64,000 nucleotides of DNA, taken from positions 62,001 through 126,000 of the forward strand of contig NZ_JARPUS010000003.1 in assembly GCF_029537485.1 (NCBI RefSeq). The letters are read 5' to 3'. Source of the stretch: Pseudomonas sp. GOM6. GTDB lineage: Bacteria; Pseudomonadota; Gammaproteobacteria; Pseudomonadales; Pseudomonadaceae. The translations under genes and the position numbers were made by a program. Positions within the stretch are counted from its first letter, which is position 1; every line of letters starts with the position of its first letter. The notes under the pieces were generated by a model. The model was given only the letters and a program-made list of their open reading frames with translations, had not been told where the DNA came from and did not search any database. Below are positions 61,393 to 64,000 of the stretch, piece after piece.

Positions 61393-62751
61393 TCAGCGAA
61401 TACCCGCCCCGGCCAGGGCCTCGGGCGACCACTGGGCCTTGGACAGCGGCTCGATGTACTTGATGCCACCATACGGGCCGACCACGCCGTTGATGTTGTA
61501 GCTGCCGCCGACCAGGTCGTAGATCACGTGTGGCGCGGTGTTCGGCGTGTCGACGTCGTAACTCTGGGTGAGGAAGCTGTAGGAGCCGCGGTACAGCTTG
61601 CCAGCGGCGTCGTACTGGTCCGAGGCCAGGGCGTTCCAGCTGTCCTCGTCGAGGTAGAAGCGGCGCTTGGCGTAGATATGGCGGGAGCCGGGCTTCAGCG
61701 TGCCCTCCACCACCCACACGCGGTGCTTCTCCCAGCGCACGAATTCCGGCGCCAGGTGGTTCGCCGTGGTCAGTGGCTTGGGGTCCTTGATGTAGGTGAG
61801 CTTGTAGGTGTTGTAGGGCACGAACATTTCCTGCTTGCCGACCAGCTTCCAGTCGTAGCGGTCCAGCGCGCCGTTGAACACATAAATGTCGTCGTAGGTG
61901 CCGGAGCCGGCGGTGCCCGGGTTCGGTGTGTCGTAGGCCAGGTTCGGCGCCAGCTTCACCCGACGCACACCAGGCAGGTACTGCCAGGCACGACGCGGCT
62001 GGGCCAACGGGTTGGCGGCGTCCTTCAGCATCAGCGACTCGCCGGCACGGCGAGCAGGCCCGCTGTAGTACAACTTGGTCTGGAAGTAGATGTCCTTGGC
62101 GTCGATGACTTTGTTTACGTCTTCATAGATAGGGAAGGCATTGAACGCGGTGCCGGTGGTGGCCAGGGTGGCCACGCCGGCGGCATCAACGTTCCAGGAG
62201 TCGTACTTGGTGGTATAGCCGGCCCCCTGGAAACGCAGCAGGTGGTTCCACATGGCCTCAGCACCAGACTGCGGAATCGGGAAGGGAATGCCCGGCAGCA
62301 CGTTCTCGATGGCGTTGCCGCCCTCCTTCGAGCTGGCCCCGGTGGCGTTCTTCACGGTGTTGTCCAGCAGCGCCTTGGGCATGGTCGCGGTGCGGTGAGT
62401 CGGGTAGACGTCAATGCGAAAGCTCGGATAACGCTTGGCCAGCTCATAGGTCACCGCAGTCAGCTGTTCCTGATACTGGCCAGCGTTCTTGCCGTCGATA
62501 GTCAGCAGCGGCTGCTCGCCGGCGAACGGGTCGGGGCGCACGGTGTCGCCGGCCTTGAAGTCGGCCGGGGCGCTGGTCAGGCCACCGGTGAAGGCCGGGA
62601 TGGAACCATCAGCGTTGCCGGCCATGTCGGCGCCGACCAGGGTCAGCGACTGGCCGAGTTTGGCCGCTTCGGCGGCGGAGACTGCGGCATGGGCCTGGCC
62701 GGCAACGGCCAGGGCGAGGGATGCAGCCAATAGGGTTTGCACGAATTTCAT
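61393..62751 (-). CDS. DUF1329 exported protein
   Basis: Protein of 452 residues with a signal peptide (MKFVQTLLAASLALAVAGQAHAA). Conserved DUF1329 parts include AAKLGQSLTLVGADMAGNADGSIPAFTGGL, YPTHRTATMPKALLDNTVKNATGA, NAIENVLPGIPFPIPQSGAEAMWNHLLRFQG, RRAWQYLPGVRRVKLAPNLAYDTPNP and WVVEGTLKPGSRHIYAKRRFYLDEDSWN. The fold is beta-rich and periplasmic, and resembles lipoprotein/lipid-binding LolA-type proteins. It follows the DUF1302 gene by 37 bases. Together with it and an RND pump it forms a recurring, poorly understood set. Confidence 0.9.
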   Translation of the reverse strand: MKFVQTLLAASLALAVAGQAHAAVSAAEAAKLGQSLTLVGADMAGNADGSIPAFTGGLTSAPADFKAGDTVRPDPFAGEQPLLTIDGKNAGQYQEQLTAVTYELAKRYPSFRIDVYPTHRTATMPKALLDNTVKNATGASSKEGGNAIENVLPGIPFPIPQSGAEAMWNHLLRFQGAGYTTKYDSWNVDAAGVATLATTGTAFNAFPIYEDVNKVIDAKDIYFQTKLYYSGPARRAGESLMLKDAANPLAQPRRAWQYLPGVRRVKLAPNLAYDTPNPGTAGSGTYDDIYVFNGALDRYDWKLVGKQEMFVPYNTYKLTYIKDPKPLTTANHLAPEFVRWEKHRVWVVEGTLKPGSRHIYAKRRFYLDEDSWNALASDQYDAAGKLYRGSYSFLTQSYDVDTPNTAPHVIYDLVGGSYNINGVVGPYGGIKYIEPLSKAQWSPEALAGAGIR

Positions 62752-62788
62752 GGGGGTACTCCTGCTCAGAGGCTGGGCAATTCGTGGA

Positions 62789-64000
62789 TTAAAAAGTGGT
62801 TTTGAAGGTCAGGTAGACCGCGCCACGGTCTTCGCCGGTGGCGCCGCCGCCGGAGAAGGACGAGTAGCCACCGCCGTAGCAGGTGTAGCGCTCGGTGCCG
62901 TCCAGGGCGTTGGGGGTGGAACCGTCGGTGGCGCCGTCATCACACTTGGCCGAGTCGCCGAAGGAATCCACGTACTTGAGGTCAACGTAGTACTGGTTGT
63001 AGATGGCCGCCGACAGGCCCAACGCGTAGTTGCCGGTGTCCTCGGCGCCGCCGGCGGCGACCGGCGAGACGCCGTCGAGACCGACGTTGATCGACATCGG
63101 CGCGGAAAGGTCCACGCCCGGAAACACCTGGTACCAGGTCGGGGTGAAGTTGACGGCGAGACCCCAGTTGTCGCGGGTAGGCTTGTCGATGCCGCGATAG
63201 GTGTCCTTGCCCTTGTACAGCGCCTCGTTCTTGCTATCGAGCGACAGCAGGTTGCTGTAGTACAGCTCGCCGAGCAGGCTGGCCGAATCGAACAACGGGG
63301 TCTCGGCGATGGCCACCAGGCCGTTGATGGTCCAGTGCAGGGTGTCGCCGGTGGCGGCCAGGCTGTCGCCCTCGCCCGGTAGCTCGGTGACCACGCCGGT
63401 GCCGGCAGTGCGCGGCGCCAGCGCCGGATGTCCCAGTCCCGCCGCCAGACCACCCGGGCCGGTAGCGCTGATAATGGCCGGGATGCTGGCCAGCGGCATA
63501 TTGCTGCGCAGGTTCAGGTCGCTGCCGACGCTGACTCCGGCAAACTCCTTGGACAGACTCAGGCCGTAGATGTCGATGTCATCGCCGTAGGAGAAGTTGT
63601 AACTGGTGCCCGCCAGTGAGTCGACCAGGCGGCAGACGCCGGTACCCGGCACGCTGAGCACGCCACCCGGCGCCACCACGCAGCTGCCCTGGGTCAGCGA
63701 CAGTGAGCGGGCATCGAGCACGGCCTGCGGCAGAATATCGGAGGTGTTGCGGTAGTAGAGGCCCAGGGTGCCGTTCAGCCACTCCGGCGACCACTTGGCC
63801 ATCAGGCCCCAGTCGCCGCTGTCGTCCGGGGTGTTGTCGTCGCCGCGACGCACATTGGTCAGCGCGTTCGGGCCGAGGAATCCGGCCGGGTTGGCGGTGT
63901 GGCCGAGCAGGAAGGACTGCGCGCCCTCTCCCAGCAGGTCGGAAGTGCCGTAGTAGGTGCCGGCCTCTGGCAGGCGGGCGGCATCCCAGTTGAAGAAGTA
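62789..64000 (-). CDS. DUF1302 outer-membrane protein, C-terminal 403 residues
   Basis: C-terminal part of a DUF1302 protein, truncated by the window edge. The frame is open without a stop to 64000, so the true start lies beyond. Visible parts include YFFNWDAARLPEAGTYYGTSDLLGEGAQ near the edge, WSPEWLNGTLGLYYRNTSDILPQAVLDA, YNFSYGDDIDIYGLSLSKEFAGVSVGSDLNLRSNMPLAS and the C terminus GAVYLTFKTTF with a terminal aromatic as in outer-membrane barrels. It also has Cys-containing turns (SCVV, GVCRLVDS). Probably a barrel-like outer-membrane partner of DUF1329 and the RND pump. Confidence 0.9.
   Translation of the reverse strand, partial: YFFNWDAARLPEAGTYYGTSDLLGEGAQSFLLGHTANPAGFLGPNALTNVRRGDDNTPDDSGDWGLMAKWSPEWLNGTLGLYYRNTSDILPQAVLDARSLSLTQGSCVVAPGGVLSVPGTGVCRLVDSLAGTSYNFSYGDDIDIYGLSLSKEFAGVSVGSDLNLRSNMPLASIPAIISATGPGGLAAGLGHPALAPRTAGTGVVTELPGEGDSLAATGDTLHWTINGLVAIAETPLFDSASLLGELYYSNLLSLDSKNEALYKGKDTYRGIDKPTRDNWGLAVNFTPTWYQVFPGVDLSAPMSINVGLDGVSPVAAGGAEDTGNYALGLSAAIYNQYYVDLKYVDSFGDSAKCDDGATDGSTPNALDGTERYTCYGGGYSSFSGGGATGEDRGAVYLTFKTTF

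Noticed and set aside
61528..62733. A 401-codon open frame on the plus strand
   Set aside because: Antisense shadow of the DUF1329 gene.
1..64000. Mobile elements, prophage, CRISPR, tRNA and rRNA
   Set aside because: I found no transposase, integrase, repeat-spacer pattern, cloverleaf or rRNA sequence; the two yqjE/holin-like and palindromic features have simpler explanations.

Overview
The window is a chromosomal segment of a gammaproteobacterium of the genus Pseudomonas in the broad sense. The evidence is the high G+C content, the flagellar gene order (fleQ-fliT-fliS-fliS-fliD-flaG-fliC, flgL to flgF, flgE to flgB, cheR-cheV, divergent flgA-flgM-flgN-flgZ), the use of sigma-54 and sigma-28 promoters, an OprD-family porin, and the block yggL-dacB-rlmL-rmf-pyrD. 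It looks like stable core genome. I see no tRNA, rRNA, insertion sequence, prophage or CRISPR array.

Region 1 (1-21,500) is flagellar and chemotaxis. A partial fleQ opens the window behind a good sigma-70 promoter. The filament cap, chaperone and filament genes follow, then the hook-filament junction, rings, rod and hook genes. Perfect or near-perfect sigma-54 sites precede flgB, flgF and flgA, and sigma-28 sites precede fliC and flgM, so the regulatory hierarchy can be read from the DNA. fliC directly follows flgL, with no flagellin-glycosylation genes between them.

Region 2 (21,500-33,700) holds housekeeping and accessory metabolism: a glutamine-synthetase-like gamma-glutamylpolyamine ligase, a small glutaredoxin-like protein, a DUF5610 protein, a KefB/C-type antiporter, a TetR/GST divergent pair with a perfect operator palindrome, a PNPOx-like protein, an MBL-fold hydrolase, an OprD porin, an ammonium transporter without glnK, and a three-gene yqjD-yqjE-yqjK-like envelope operon.

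Region 3 (33,700-41,640) is rich in cyclic-di-GMP genes: an EAL phosphodiesterase, a GGDEF cyclase, then dgt, a FUSC-like membrane protein and a large HD-GYP sensor. The HD-GYP gene is broken by one in-frame amber codon. With FleQ and FlgZ upstream, the window encodes c-di-GMP synthesis, two kinds of breakdown enzyme and two kinds of effector.

Region 4 (41,650-49,400) is conserved core: yggL, dacB, rlmL, rmf, pyrD, a DUF2835 protein, an unrecognised 297-residue protein and an RraB-like protein.

Region 5 (49,600-64,000) is the least ordinary. An AraC-type regulator is divergent from an overlapping operon of Baeyer-Villiger monooxygenase, HSL-family esterase and short-chain dehydrogenase; this matches the core of the mycobacterial virS-mymA locus. 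Next come an LtaS-like membrane sulfatase and a tight operon of DUF1302, DUF1329, YCF48-like propeller, RND/MMPL permease and SulP transporter, which looks like an uncharacterised envelope export or lipid-handling system. The DUF1302 gene runs off the right edge.
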